NCBI GenBank assembly: GCA_026545765.1
Contig: CM048839.1
Coordinates: 56,793,177 to 56,857,176 of the forward strand
Direction of reading: 5' to 3'
Source of the DNA: Plantago major
Taxonomy: Eukaryota > Streptophyta > Magnoliopsida > Lamiales > Plantaginaceae
DNA: 64,000 bases
Positions 9,115 to 20,186 of the stretch are shown in pieces. The number at the start of each line of letters is the position of its first letter. Positions within the stretch are counted from its first letter, which is position 1. The notes below the pieces were generated by a model. The model saw only the letters and a list, made by a program, of their open reading frames with translations, searched no databases and was not told where the DNA came from. The translations under genes and the position numbers were made by a program.

Positions 9115-11160
9115 TTAGTCTGCAAATTTCCTATCTCCAAACCTTTTGATGTCATCAGAATAATCATAGAGAAGTGTTCTGACGAGCATCTCAGTGTCTC
9201 TGGCAAATCCACAGACCTCTTTGTAGGTTTTGGTAGGATTTTTCTTGACAAAATGTTTGACCCACAGATACTTTCCCCACTTCCAGGCATGCTCTATTCT
9301 GATATCTGAAAGCTTGAAGTATTCGTAGATAATCCTCAGATATCTGATGTCACCCTTGTATTGATCTTCAGTTAGATAGAACGACTCATAGGGTTCCACA
9401 GCGAGTCTTGCTCTTGTGCCTGTTCCTGTGATATTCAGAATTCTGTGCACATCATCTGGCTTTCCATATGGACATTCATCAGAGAGGTCCTTTCTCATGG
9501 CTTCAGTTCTCTTGATAACTTCAAAATCCAACTAGGCTTTAATGTGATTGGTGTTGATCAAGGTTGTCTTATCTTTTCTCCATGCCATAAGTTGTTTATG
9601 GATTGGTTCTGGAAATCTTGAATTTACCAGTAGATGCTTAAGTTCCAGAATCCAATAGCCATTTTTATGATTGATGCACTGAGCGGAGGAATCATTGTCA
9701 TTCTTCACATACTCTATTTTGGCTTCTTCTGGCCTGAGTGGAAGTTGACTTTGTCTTTGCTCAGCTCTCAGTCTGTTCCTTCTCTGTCTTGAATTCTCTT
9801 TGGGGTTGTTGCTTGAAGAACCACCCTGGATAGACTTGGTATTTCAGAGGTGTTTTAGGCTAGGGCTTTGCAGCTATGGGCTCAGTTAGGCTTTCAATTT
9901 TCCTTTTTCTGTGAAGAGGAGCTTCATCTTCATCAGTTTCTTCATCATCATCAAGATTAAATCTTGTGAGAGTTTTACAGCCTTCTTCATTGCCCAGGGA
10001 CTTGATTTGGCTTTCTTCTTTTTCTTCAGAAGATTCATCAATCCCTTTAACCTGTCTTCTCCTTGGGTCCTTGGTACTCCTTGGCGGTTTCTGTGCCATG
10101 GCCCTTGTTATCATTGTAGTTCCTTCAGTACTCCTTGGAGGTTTCTGTGCCAATGGGCCTAGGATGGCATCTGCTTTTCTAGCAGTGTAACTTGCCTCTT
10201 GGAAAGCTTTTTCAGCTAAAGACGCATCATTGTCCCTTATCATTCCCAGATCTTTCTGAGCAATGACTATGCTAGTTGTTCTCTGAGTGATGAGCTCAGT
10301 GAACTTTTTTATTTCAGAGGGGACGGAGGCAATTACTTCCTTGTTCTGTGAAGACAATTCCTTTTTCAGATGAGCGAGTACTTGGTATCTGTTCATGTAT
10401 TCATGGGAGTGGACATTTGGCAGTTTGCTGAAAGTTTCAGGAGCAATCAGTTTCCTTTTCAAGTGTGAAACCGCTAGATGTTCATTGCGGTGCTCTGCCA
10501 AAGTCTTGTCTTCTTCATCATCTGAGTAATCAGCCCAGTGATCTTCATCCTCTTGGACATTCTCATCGATTGTGTCGAGTCCAGCAACCATCTCAGAAAT
10601 TGGTTTCTTCCCTTTTTGGGAGGAGGATGGTACTTCTTTTGAAGATGATGCAGCCTTAGCATCATGCTTAATTTCAGATACTTCTTCAGTATCGAGTTCT
10701 TTGGTGATGGCATTTCTGACATCATGTAGCTCTTTAACCTCGAGTAAGCAATCATCTCTTGCAGATATTGATCTTGTAGTTGTTCAAGCTTGTCTCTGGA
10801 TTTAGCTATCCGTCTTCCAGTTGAAGATGGAGTATTGTTCTTCTTCCAAGCGGTTATGCGAGTTGAGCGATTGGATTGAGTATTCAACAATTTCTGAGCG
10901 ATTTCCTCAGAATCCTCAACTACTTGTTCAGTAATAACCTTTTGTTGGGAAGATGGATGAGTTGACTTTTGAGGAGATGGAGACGGAGATTTCTGTGCTT
11001 TCCTCTCAGTTTGCTTTTCAGCAGTTGAGGCATGATTTCTTTGTGAAATTCATCCGGTCCCTGCTGCAGGGGCATCATCATCATCCTTTTTGTCTGTGTC
11101 ATCCTTTTGGTGATGGTTAGTGGGAGGTTCATCGAAGTTGTTTTCGTTTATCTCTTCCTT

Positions 11161-11190
11161 TTCATCATCTTCAGATACAAGATTGATCAC
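11161..11190 (-). other. SUMO-interacting-like motif in copia A ORF3
   Basis: These ten codons encode VINLVSEDDE, a hydrophobic core followed by Ser and acidic residues, the classic layout of a SUMO-interacting motif. The same motif is at 34736-34765 (B) and as VINLISEDDE at 41824-41853 (C). Function is inferred from pattern only. Confidence 0.45.
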
Positions 11191-12001
11191 TTCAGGAATA
11201 GTGATCTTCTGCCCATTAACCTCTTCTTGTTCAGAAGGTATAAATTCTGATGCAGGCGTAAGCGGCTTGAATGCCATCTGTAATCTTGTCTGACCATCTG
11301 CCTGTTCAAAGGCTTGTATCAAACTGTGTGCCACTTCTCTGGAGAAATCCTTATGCAATAGAGTCATGAATGTCTTTGTCGGTAGGGAACATTGCATGGA
11401 TATCGTCTCAAGTCAAGAGCTCGTGCTTTCGTTGGTTGATCTGTGATTCTCAATATTTCGAGAGATCGAGCACCTTAACCTTTGCCATTTCTTGAAGCAT
11501 TGAATATGCTTTGTGGTTTGAGCTTTGAAGAAGGAAGTAGGTCCTTTTATCATCATTGGGAACTTTGCACTCGTTTGACTGAAAGAAAGAGTTTTGAGTG
11601 AGCTTCAAAACTTTTGTAGATATCTGAGTAGAAGTGTAGTTTAGTTTGAGTTACACGAGTAAGTACTTGTGCTCGGAGACTTGTGCTCTTGAGACAATTG
11701 GTGTCTCGGATATCTTGTTGTGGTGGAGACTTGGAAGTCCGGTCCTCATCAACCTTTCTTTCTTGAACACGAGAATTAAGATTAATACAATACTTAGGAA
11801 ATTATTTGAAAGAATTTGTGCAAAATGCTTTAATGAGTTCGATTTTGGACTTACTTCCTCAATAGGAAGCTCGAGTCATTTTCTCGAAACTTTCTCGGTT
11901 CGTATTCTTTCATGTGATGTTGCCTTGGGAGCTTCATCAATTTCCATTGAGGCAGGGGATGTCGCAACTTTTTCCCTTTGCATTTCTACTTCTGAATGAT
12001 C

Positions 12002-12085
12002 CTATAAGTAGGAAGTATTGAATATTTTAGAAGAAGTTTAAGATAACCCATGATGAAGAATACTTATCACTGATTTTTCATGTAC
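12002..12085 (-). other. Predicted intron in copia A ORF3 (one of at least three)
   Basis: On the minus strand the donor is AAG|GTACATG at the left exon edge near 12085 and the acceptor is CTTATAG at 12002-12003 (84 bp). Neighbouring introns are 12188-12266 (79 bp, GTGATA...CTAACAG) and 12375-12457 (83 bp, GTAGCT...GTTACAG). All are phase 0 and about the minimum plant intron size. Confidence 0.6.
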
Positions 12086-14520
12086 CTTCATGCTAGAAGG
12101 CTCAATGATGTGTTCTTCAGAAACCTTGTCGGTCTCTGGGTTCGTCTCTGGCATTTCTGCCTTATCTTCCTCTTTCTCAGTTGGAGCCTGTTAGAAACAT
12201 TTACTTTAAATGATTAAGCACATAGACAAATGACTGAAAAGTGTTCTCTTAAGAATCAATTATCACCTGTGGTACAGGCTCAGAATTCTTAAGAGGCGAG
12301 GTTGGGGTAACCTTCTTCTCAGTTTCTGAGGCAAGCTTTCCAGCTTCCTCTTGTTTCTGTGTTTCTAACGCAGCCTGTAACAAAGAATTTTTATATAAGT
12401 AACAAGATATACAAGCATAAAATTTTTCACAAGGTAGGAGTTAAACCATTCAGCTACCTGATCATTGTCAGGCTGATTGGTCTCTGGAACTTGTGACCCT
12501 TTTATACTTTGGTCTTCTTGTTCCAGTACAGCTTCTTTGTTTGAAGTTTTAGGTACTTCATACCTTTTCTGAGTGTGCAACTCAGTTGCCTCCCCTGGTT
12601 GATCATACTGAGTGGATGTCTCAGTTTGCTCCCTCTTGTCGAGTTGGGGAACCTGCTCTTTTGCAGGATTTTCTTCAGTGTGTTGTAATGCTGGTAATTC
12701 GAAATGGAGTTCATTTACCATTTCATCAACCACTAGTGGCTGTTGTGGTTGTTGTGTTTGTGGTTGTTGTGGTTGTGCAGAAGTCAAGATCGGTACAGAG
12801 TGTTCTTCCGATTTTTAGATGTGGCATTTTCATCGATCCGCCAAAGACTAAATTACCACTCATCGTGGCTTCTTGAAGTTGTGCGTGAAAGCGTTCCACG
12901 ATGATGTGTTTGCAACAACCTTTGCTATAGGTGCTTGTTCAAGAACTTTGAGGTGTAGGTTCTTCTTGAAACCTTATCACCGATTCTTTACGATAACCTT
13001 AGCCCTCTTTGTTCTTTCTAGGACTTGAGATGACTAGTTCATCATCTTCATCGTCGAGCTCTCATCGGCATTGGGAACCGATTGGTCCATTACTCCTGCG
13101 ATTTCGCAGATGGGGCTTGGTGCTTTTCACTGTTTGGCGGCATTAATAAGTTCATCGGAAGGCATTACGCATTAGTCGCAACATTTACGAGCACTTTCTC
13201 TTGCTTGAGTCTACTTGTTCAAGAGTTGATGACTCTTTTGCAACATTGATGAGTTGATCCGCCTTTATCGTTCATCGGCAAGGCTGCAGATATCCGAGAA
13301 TCGACAACCTCAATGGGTGTGTCTTCGATTTGCCCAGACTTCTTTCTTGAAGTTCGGGCTTCTTGGTATAACCTTTTCTTGAGATACCTTTTCGGACTTT
13401 CGCTTCTTAGAACCTTTACGAGACCCGGTAACCTTTTTCATCAAGTTTGTATACTCATATTTGTATAGTAGGTTCTTGTTGGCTATTTCAGTTGTCTCTC
13501 GAGCTCAATGCCAAGCTTCTCCGACCAAGTAGCATATCTTGGACCATAGCCATCGTGGCCTTTGGCTCAGCTATTCCTTTGGCGATCTTAGGCTCAAGCC
13601 TTGAATCTTCTTCACAAACTTCATGAAGGCGTACTTTCCCCGATTAAAAGGGTTTTCCACCTTTTGTCTTGTTGATTCGAAGAACATCATGATCCATCGT
13701 TCTTGGCTTATCCGTCAGCACCTCCTTGTAGACCATCAAAGCATCTGAAGAATGCAAGCCATACATCCCAATGAACCATCGGATGTCCGGTTCGGATGTC
13801 AAGAACTTGAACTCGGTGGGTGTATCGATTTTCAAGATCACACACGCCATCTGATAATTGTTTAACACCTTCAAGGAGATCATCATCCTTGGTGTTTATT
13901 TCAAAATCCTTTCCAAGATTTTGAAACTCAAACAACTTACAGAAAGTTGTTAAGTCTAGAAGGATTTCCTTTCCTTAGACTGAGGTTTTGACAGACACTA
14001 TTGTAGTGCCTTCAAAAACACAGGAAATTATCCTGGAGTTGTTGTAGAATTCCAACACATCGAGTGATGAAATTCCACTTGGGCGAGCAGATAGAAAACC
14101 CTTGATTTGTGCCTTTTCAAGCATGTCAAGAATCAGTTTTACGTCGGTTCTCTATTGCGGTAGTGAGGTATTCCTCAACCATGGCACCACCCCAAATCAT
14201 TCTGATTTGAAGTCCAATGGTCGATTAAAATCTCCTACCATTCGGTTGTTCACAATAACCAACTCGTGCTTGCTTTTCGTGATCACGGTGGAGGATTGAG
14301 ATTTACTGTGGAAGAATTCTTTGGGGCCATCTCTTTATATAGTGTAGGGAATTTGGATTGGTGTTTGAAAGAGATTTGATTCAGTAATTCTTTGCAGAAA
14401 AACTTAATCTTGATTTGCAGAGATTGTAGAAGGTTTGCAGAGAATCAAGAGAAGGTTTTGCTATTTTTGAGTAAGTCGGAATTTTGGATTAGGCGAAAGT
14501 GATTTCTTTTGCCAAAATCC

Positions 14521-14530
14521 TATATATATA
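14521..14530 (-). promoter_or_regulatory. Candidate internal promoter TATA box for copia A ORF3
   Basis: TATATATATA stands alone about 190-200 bp upstream of the ORF3 ATG in the context CTATATATATAGGATTTTGG. The same context and spacing recur at 52727-52736 (B) and 44856-44865 (C). This supports an internal promoter independent of the LTR. Confidence 0.45.
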
Positions 14531-15128
14531 GCAATAGAATCTCAACAGACAAATACATACAAATTGATTTTGTGTGTACGTATTTGTGATTTGCAAGCAG
14601 GCGTGAGCAAAAGCTAGTTCGGCATTAAATGCAAAGTGGGCTTTGTCGGAATTTTTACAGTCCACTATTTACTGTGAATTAATTTCCACCGTATAGATCA
14701 AACGCTTAATTTCATCAAGGGTCACCATTGCTTCTTCAGCAATGATCACAATCAACAAGTGTAATTGTGCCCATTTAATGAATTTTGGCTATTAGCTATC
14801 TGAATCACGTTTTTGTATGACCAAGAACACTGTTTGCATCTGAATCTGTCTTATACTTGGGATTTTTCCAAGTTTTTCATCAAGATTGAAATAATGTGAA
14901 TTTCAAGAGAGTAGTTGACTGCAGATAGTAGTACTATTCTCCTTTGTGTTCCCCGTTTATAGAGTGATTCAGATATCTGAGTTCCCGTCTCAGAGATCTT
15001 AAGCTGTCTTTTTGCTCTTTAGCCTTTTTGACTTCTGGATACCCGTTCCAGATTTCTCTTTTCTCTTCTCTGGATGCCCGTTCCAGATACCTCTTCTCTG
15101 GATGCCCGTTCCAGATTCCTGAACTTTT
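14531..15128 (-). other. Copia A spacer between RNase H and ORF3 promoter
   Basis: Non-coding sequence. It contains repeated CTGGATGCCCGTTCCAGAT-like words near 15050-15115 (three tandem-like copies). I see no gene. Confidence 0.5.
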
Positions 15129-15584
15129 TCAGTTCATTGGTAGTTCCATTACTCCAAGACTATGTCTTAAGGCTAAGAAACTACTTTCTTGTAGTGGCTT
15201 AGTGAAGATATCTGCAAGTTGGTCTTCAGTGCCAATCTTGAGTATCTCTATATTGCCTTTTTCAACATGGTCTCTGATGAAGTGATGTCTAACATCAATA
15301 TGCTTTGTTCTGGCATGAAATTTAGGATTCTGTGTAATCGCAATAGCACTTGTGTTGTCACAGTAAATGGGAGTTTTCTCTTCATCGAGTCCATAGTCTT
15401 TAAGTTGTTGTTGTATCCACAGAATTTGTGTTGCACAACAACCAGCAACAATATATTCAGCCTCTGTGGTAGAAGTTGCAATTGAGTTTTGCTTCTTGCT
15501 AAACCACGAGATAAGTCTAGTACCCAGAAACTGACAAGTTCCTGAGGTGCTTTTCCTATCTAGCGTTGATCCAAAGATAACCAA
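15129..15584 (-). CDS. pol: Copia A RNase H
   Basis: This copia-type RNase H frame has [65 protein letters not shown] and ADIFTKPL in the expected order. It degrades the RNA strand of the cDNA hybrid. The first catalytic Asp block (GYSDA) is disrupted at the junction with RT (15556-15600), where the frames overlap. Confidence 0.9.
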   Translation of the reverse strand: MVIFGSTLDRKSTSGTCQFLGTRLISWFSKKQNSIATSTTEAEYIVAGCCATQILWIQQQLKDYGLDEEKTPIYCDNTSAIAITQNPKFHARTKHIDVRHHFIRDHVEKGNIEILKIGTEDQLADIFTKPLQESSFLALRHSLGVMELPMN

Positions 15585-16620
15585 AGTCTGAGTACCCGGC
15601 TAAACTCAATCCGCTTTCTTTAGGATACCACAATCCTACATCTACTATACCTTTTACATACCTTAATATTTTCATAGCAATGTTGTAGTGTGTTTGCATC
15701 GGATTTGTCTGAAATCTAGCACACACTCCAACGACGTATTGAATATCAGGTCTACTTGCAGTGAGGTAAAGTAGTGAACCTATCAATTTCCTATACTTAT
15801 GTTCTTCAACACTCTTATCTGATTCAGTATAGGTCATTTTGGTTCCAATGCTCATAGGTATCTTAGCATTCTTTTCAGAAGGCTTAAGATTGAATTTTGT
15901 GAGCATATCTTTTGCATACTTTGTTTGACTAATGAATATTCCATCATTGAGTTGCTTGACTTGCAATCTTAGAGAATAATTCATTTCTCCCATCATGCTC
16001 ATCTCAAACTTACTTTTCATGAGATTTGCAAAGTCATTACAAAGTTGCTTGTCCTTAGATCCAAATATGATGTCATCAACATATACTTGAACTAAGAGTA
16101 GTTTCGCATCATGATTTAAGGTAAATAAAGTTTTATCAACTTCACCTTTCTTGAAACCACTTTCCAGAACGCATTTGGCCAAAGTGTCATACCATGCTCT
16201 TGGAGCCTGTTTCAGTCCATACAGAGCTTTCTGTAGTTTATAGACCATTCTACTTTCTGAGGAAACTTCAAAGCCAGGTGGTTGCTCAACATAAACTTCT
16301 TCTGCAAGTTCACCGTTCAAGAATGCACTTTTGACATCCATCTGATAAACTTTAAAATCTTTATGAGCTGCAAAGGCTAGAAAGAGTCTTATTGCATCCA
16401 ATCTGGCAACTGGTGCATATGACTCATCAAAATCTAAGCCTTGATGCAGGTAAATCCCTTGGCAACCAATCTTGCTTTGTTTCTGGTTATTTCACCAGAT
16501 TCATTCATTTTGTTTTTGAAAACCCATTTAGTTCCAATCACAGATATTCCTTTCACAAATGGAACTAGTTTCCAGACTTTGTTTCTCTCAAATTGATCCA
16601 ACTCTTCTTGCATTGCAGAG
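15556..16620 (-). CDS. pol: Copia A reverse transcriptase
   Basis: The RVT_2 domain has [55 protein letters not shown], catalytic YVDD (16072-16083), then [19 protein letters not shown]. The frame is open for 281 codons to 16401. Its N-terminal 70 codons ([23 protein letters not shown]) follow across a frame change near 16440-16455. Confidence 0.92.
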
Positions 16621-16737
16621 ATCTAGTCTTGGTCTCCTAATGCTTCTTCTATATTTTTAGGTTCAATATTTGAGATGAAACATTCAAAGAGAGAATTAGC
16701 ATTTTCAGCTATTGCTCTCCTAGTCCTAACACCTTGA

Positions 16738-17871
16738 TTAATTGGTCCAATCACATCTTTTGCAGGATGATCCTTGATCCATCTCATCATAGGTTTTAGT
16801 GCTAGTAGGATCAATATCCAAATGATTTGAATGTGAATCACTGGAATTTTGATTTGATACTTTTTCAGTATCTAAGACATTTTGCTCCTCTGAAGGGCAA
16901 TTAATGTCTGACACTTGTTCAGTGTTTGAGCTATCTGGAACATGTCTTTCAGAGAGATTATTTCCAGAGATAGCTTCATGATGAATATCTTCAGTTTCCA
17001 TTTCTGGAAGTTTCATAGGAAATTCTTCATCATGTTTGTGAGTCATCTGGTTGTTACTAGGCATATCAAGCTTTTCTATGTCAGAGTCATCCTCACTTTC
17101 CATAGTGATGTTTCTCCTTTCTGAGGATTCTTCTTCAGAATCCCTCAACATTAGTTCTTTGAACCTTTCTGAGAGTTCATCATCATTAGGAGGTGTTTTC
17201 TTACTTCCTTCATAGAATACAACATGAACTGATTCTTCAATTTTCTTTGTTCTTTTGTTGTAAATTCTGTAGGCTTTGCTATTCGTGGAATAACCAAGAA
17301 ATACACCTTCATCTGTCTTTGGTTGAAATGTTCTCAGATAATCTTTTCCATTGTTTAGAACAAAACATCTACAACCAAATACTCTCAGATGTTTGATATT
17401 AGGGGGTCTACCAACCAAGATTTCATAAGGGGTCTTGTCATGGTGTTTGTTTATCAAACATCTGTTCTGAGTGTAGCAGGCTGTGTTTACAGCTTCAACC
17501 CAATAAACTTCACTTATTTCAGTGTCAGCTAGCATCGTCCTTGCAGCTTCTTTAAGGGTTCTGTTTTTCCTTTCTGCAACACCATTTTGTTGAGGTGTTC
17601 TTACAGAGGAAAGTTGGTGTTGTATACCTTTGCAGGTACAAAACTCCTTTATGTACTGGTTGACAAACTCAGTACCATGGTCTGTTCTGATTGCAGATAC
17701 CTTGTCATTTTTCATGACTTCAAGCTTTTTCTGCAAGTTTGGTATCTCCACCCTGGCATCAGATTTATGTTTCAGAAAGACAACCCAAGTGAATCTTGAG
17801 AAGTCATCTACAACAACCAGACCATACTTCTTTCCTGCATAACTAGTTACAGATGATTCAAAAAGATCCAT
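16738..17871 (-). CDS. pol: Copia A integrase core and C-terminal extension
   Basis: The rve core begins MDLFESSVTSYAGKKYGLVV, with VVDDFSRFTWVVF (first D), TDHGTEFVNQ (second D) and QQNGVAERKNRT (E). The copia-specific LINKHHDKTPYEILVGRPP, FGCRCFVLN and GVFLGYSTNSKAYRIYN follow. The last 130 residues are an acidic, Ser-rich linker towards RT. It joins cDNA ends to target DNA; the 5-bp GAGAT duplication is consistent with this enzyme class. Confidence 0.92.
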   Translation of the reverse strand: MDLFESSVTSYAGKKYGLVVVDDFSRFTWVVFLKHKSDARVEIPNLQKKLEVMKNDKVSAIRTDHGTEFVNQYIKEFCTCKGIQHQLSSVRTPQQNGVAERKNRTLKEAARTMLADTEISEVYWVEAVNTACYTQNRCLINKHHDKTPYEILVGRPPNIKHLRVFGCRCFVLNNGKDYLRTFQPKTDEGVFLGYSTNSKAYRIYNKRTKKIEESVHVVFYEGSKKTPPNDDELSERFKELMLRDSEEESSERRNITMESEDDSDIEKLDMPSNNQMTHKHDEEFPMKLPEMETEDIHHEAISGNNLSERHVPDSSNTEQVSDINCPSEEQNVLDTEKVSNQNSSDSHSNHLDIDPTSTKTYDEMDQGSSCKRCDWTN

Positions 17872-17880
17872 GTGTAATAG

Positions 17881-18324
17881 TTACAGTGGTCTAACACTAG
17901 AGTGTCTGATTTCGGACTTGAAAGAGATCTTAGATTGTTTCCCCATCTGACAGGTATAACAGATACCATCCTTTCTGAAAGATGTTTTGGGAAGGCCAAC
18001 CACTAACTCTTTCTTGGCAAGTCTGTTCAGAGTTTTGAAGTTCAAGTGACTCATTCTTTTGTGCCATAACCAGTGCTCTTCTGTGTGACCAGATTGACTC
18101 ACCATGAGACATTCTTCAGTTGTGGCAGATGCCCAATCGGCAACATAAAGACTGCCTTTCCGCCGAGCAAACAAGATTGTCTGCTTTGACACATTGTCAA
18201 TTAGTTTGCAGTATTTTGCTTTGAATTTTACAGTAAAACCTTTGTATGCAAACTGGCTCATGCTAAATAGATTATATTTCAAATCCTTAACATGTAATAC
18301 GTCAGTGATTGTTAATGTTCCCAA
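17881..18324 (-). CDS. pol: Copia A GAG-pre-integrase (zinc-binding HHCC) region
   Basis: TITDVLHVKDLKYNLFSMSQ is followed by HWLWHKRMSHLN (two His) and CYTCQMGKQSK (two Cys), the HHCC domain that precedes copia integrase. It is separated from the core by one nonsense codon (TAA near 17881-17883, where copia C has CAA), a single C-to-T change on the coding strand. Confidence 0.88.
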   Translation of the reverse strand: MGTLTITDVLHVKDLKYNLFSMSQFAYKGFTVKFKAKYCKLIDNVSKQTILFARRKGSLYVADWASATTEECLMVSQSGHTEEHWLWHKRMSHLNFKTLNRLAKKELVVGLPKTSFRKDGICYTCQMGKQSKISFKSEIRHSSVRPL

Positions 18325-18799
18325 TTTGACGTTGCCAAATCCTAGAGAGGGATTTAATTCTCCTCCAAGAACGTCGATATCGGTCTGTGTTGCAAGATTT
18401 GTAATCGACCAGATTTGCTTTGTCTCCTGTCATGTGCTTTCCGCATCCACTATCAAATATCCATTGTGCTTTACTCCAGGAAGCATTCGCACCTGAGAAA
18501 GCAGAGATTAGGTTCTCAATTTGATTGGAACCATCAGGACTAAACAATCTTCCAGTAGGAATCCATTTTTGAATGAATTTCCTTGGAACATTCTTTTGTC
18601 TGATAGGAACATAAGGAGGAATTCTAATTGAATGATTATCATTATTAAGAATTATTTTCTTCCTTGGTGTGTTCCTAGGTTCTCCATTTGGTGCTTTCAG
18701 ATACCTGTCAGGTTTCTGAGTTTGCTTTTCAGCAAACTTAGCTTTCCTTGCTAGATTTCTTCTAGCCCTGGCATTCAGATTTTCAGTGGCTTGATTCAA
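18302..18799 (-). CDS. Copia A gag C-terminus and aspartic protease start
   Basis: An Arg/Lys-rich segment (ARARRNLARKAKFAEKQ) ends gag. It is followed by WIFDSGCGKHMTGDK, with catalytic D of DSG at 18452-18454. The frame then drifts after about 18400 (altered around GTCGATATCGG) and overlaps the next block. Confidence 0.8.
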   Translation of the reverse strand: MNQATENLNARARRNLARKAKFAEKQTQKPDRYLKAPNGEPRNTPRKKIILNNDNHSIRIPPYVPIRQKNVPRKFIQKWIPTGRLFSPDGSNQIENLISAFSGANASWSKAQWIFDSGCGKHMTGDKANLVDYKSCNTDRYRRSWRRIKSLSRIWQRQIGNINNH

Positions 18800-18924
18800 C
18801 TTCCACTTCTGATAATTGCTTTGAGCAATTCTAGCCTTTAGCCATCGTTCTTGCTCCTATTTGTATTCATGAGCAAGTTGTTTCCCGATGCCTTTATAGC
18901 CAATACCGTTTCAAGCACTTGAAG

Positions 18925-19761
18925 CTATCTGAGATCTTTTCTCAGCAGCTTTGCTAGTCTCTGGTTGGTCCAATTTCTTTCCAGAAAAAGTGACATGGGA
19001 GAATTTGCCAGCTCCTGCAATTCTACCCTTTTGAGAGACATAGCACTGTGGGTGTTTACACTTTTCAGTGTTGTGTTTCTTTTCAGAGACGTGCCCAACA
19101 GTTTTGTTTTTGACTTGTTTTTCCCACAAAGGTTTAGTCGCAACTGCCTTTCCTTTGTCAACAATCTTGTCTTCTGACCGATACTATAGATTGCATGGGA
19201 ACCATCTTGCTGAGTACTTACAAATGTTCTTCTTTCCTCACTCTTATTCAGAGTGATAGAACAATATGTCTGTGTATTCAGCCCAAGTCCTTTCTTTTCT
19301 AAAGGATCTCTTAAGTAAGATTGTACTTCAGTAAGAGTGTCACTAGCTTGGGCATAAGATTGAAAAGATAATTCTTTCTTTTTGAGTTCATTGTTCTCAG
19401 AAAGAAGATCTTCATATTTCTTTCGTAATTCAGCCATTGCTTCTTTATGTGACTTTTCAGTCTCAGATATCTGAGCTTTGAGAAATGCATTTTCAGCATC
19501 ATTTTTCTCAGATATCTTAACTAATTGAGAATTTGCCTTTGCAAGAGAATTCTTTTCTTCTTCAAGATTTTCAGCTCTAGCTCGGATCATTAGAAATTCT
19601 CTTTCATAGATGTCAAGTTCTTTCCTGAGATTTTCTAGATATTTTATTTCTTCTTCATCACTTTCATAAGTATAACAAGAAGTATGTGTTACCTCATCAG
19701 CCATAAGACAGATTTCTATGTTAGAGATGTCTGGACCGTCAATTTCAGCAACTCCACACAT
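18925..19761 (-). CDS. gag: Copia A gag coiled-coil spacer
   Basis: This 278-residue frame has strong heptad character: EEEIKYLENLRKELDIYERE, then AENLEEEKNSLAKANSQLV and AELRKKYEDLL. It lies between the CCHC knuckle and the protease, as in SIRE-like gag proteins. Equivalents are at 49546-50060 (C) and 59580-60350 (D). Confidence 0.72.
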   Translation of the reverse strand: MCGVAEIDGPDISNIEICLMADEVTHTSCYTYESDEEEIKYLENLRKELDIYEREFLMIRARAENLEEEKNSLAKANSQLVKISEKNDAENAFLKAQISETEKSHKEAMAELRKKYEDLLSENNELKKKELSFQSYAQASDTLTEVQSYLRDPLEKKGLGLNTQTYCSITLNKSEERRTFVSTQQDGSHAIYSIGQKTRLLTKERQLRLNLCGKNKSKTKLLGTSLKRNTTLKSVNTHSAMSLKRVELQELANSPMSLFLERNWTNQRLAKLLRKDLR

Positions 19762-19989
19762 TTCATTCTTCTTGAGGCCGAAGTCGATTATATCATGAGT
19801 AACTCCACATAATTCTGGTGATGGTAAGGTTGAGTCATCTGAATTGTCATCTTCAGAATCTGTCTCAACGTCTAGAGCATCCAGTTGAGTTTGGATTTTC
19901 TTTCTTTCTTCAGTTAATAAAGCTTTCTGGCTTCTTCTGAAGATTCTTCTATCTTTCTTGTCACCTGTCCATAGTTTGTTGAAGGCAGG

Positions 19990-20031
19990 ACAATCCTTCT
20001 TAAAGTGACCAGGTTTCTGACAATAGAAACA
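19990..20031 (-). other. Copia A CCHC zinc knuckle
   Basis: The minus strand encodes CFYCQKPGHFKKDC, spacing CX2CX4HX4C, the nucleocapsid RNA-binding knuckle. It lies in a frame between the gag N-domain and the coiled coil. The flanks are interrupted by frame changes near 20060-20180. Confidence 0.9.
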
Positions 20032-20186
20032 GATATCGTTTCCAATTTCTACTTCCTCAGTACATGATGTTTCTGAGCTGGCTTGTTCAGCGAGCTTTGC
20101 ATATTTTTGTACTGGTGATAGTTTGAGCCTAGATGCTTTTTCAGATTCTCTTTGGATTTTCTTCTCTCAATTTATCGACTGACATA

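Larger units (their letters stand above)
9115..14330 (-). pseudogene. Copia A ORF3: long intron-containing accessory gene
   Basis: The ATG at 14330 begins MAPK. The N-terminal domain (about 13640-13940) has NLGKDFE, LLEGVKQL and FDGLQGGAD. A low-complexity Glu/Pro/Gln-rich middle is split by GT-AG introns: exons 11855-12001 (147 bp), 12086-12187 (102 bp) and 12267-12374 (108 bp), all multiples of three. Next come QEEVNGQKITIPEVINLVSE at about 11160-11235, coiled-coil/acidic sequence (9860-11130) and a conserved C-terminal domain at 9115-9531 (KPDDVHRI, YESFYL, HAWKWGKYLWVKHF). It lies between RNase H and the 3' LTR, where SIRE elements carry an 'env-like' ORF. No signal peptide or membrane span is evident. 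Many frame breaks coincide with altered CAG/CTG words. Function unknown. Confidence 0.7.

Noticed and set aside
9115..14330. ORF3 as a retroviral-type envelope gene
   Set aside because: The position fits the so-called env-like ORF of SIRE elements, but I see no signal peptide, furin-like site or transmembrane anchor. Basic stretches, acidic SIM-like motif and introns argue otherwise.
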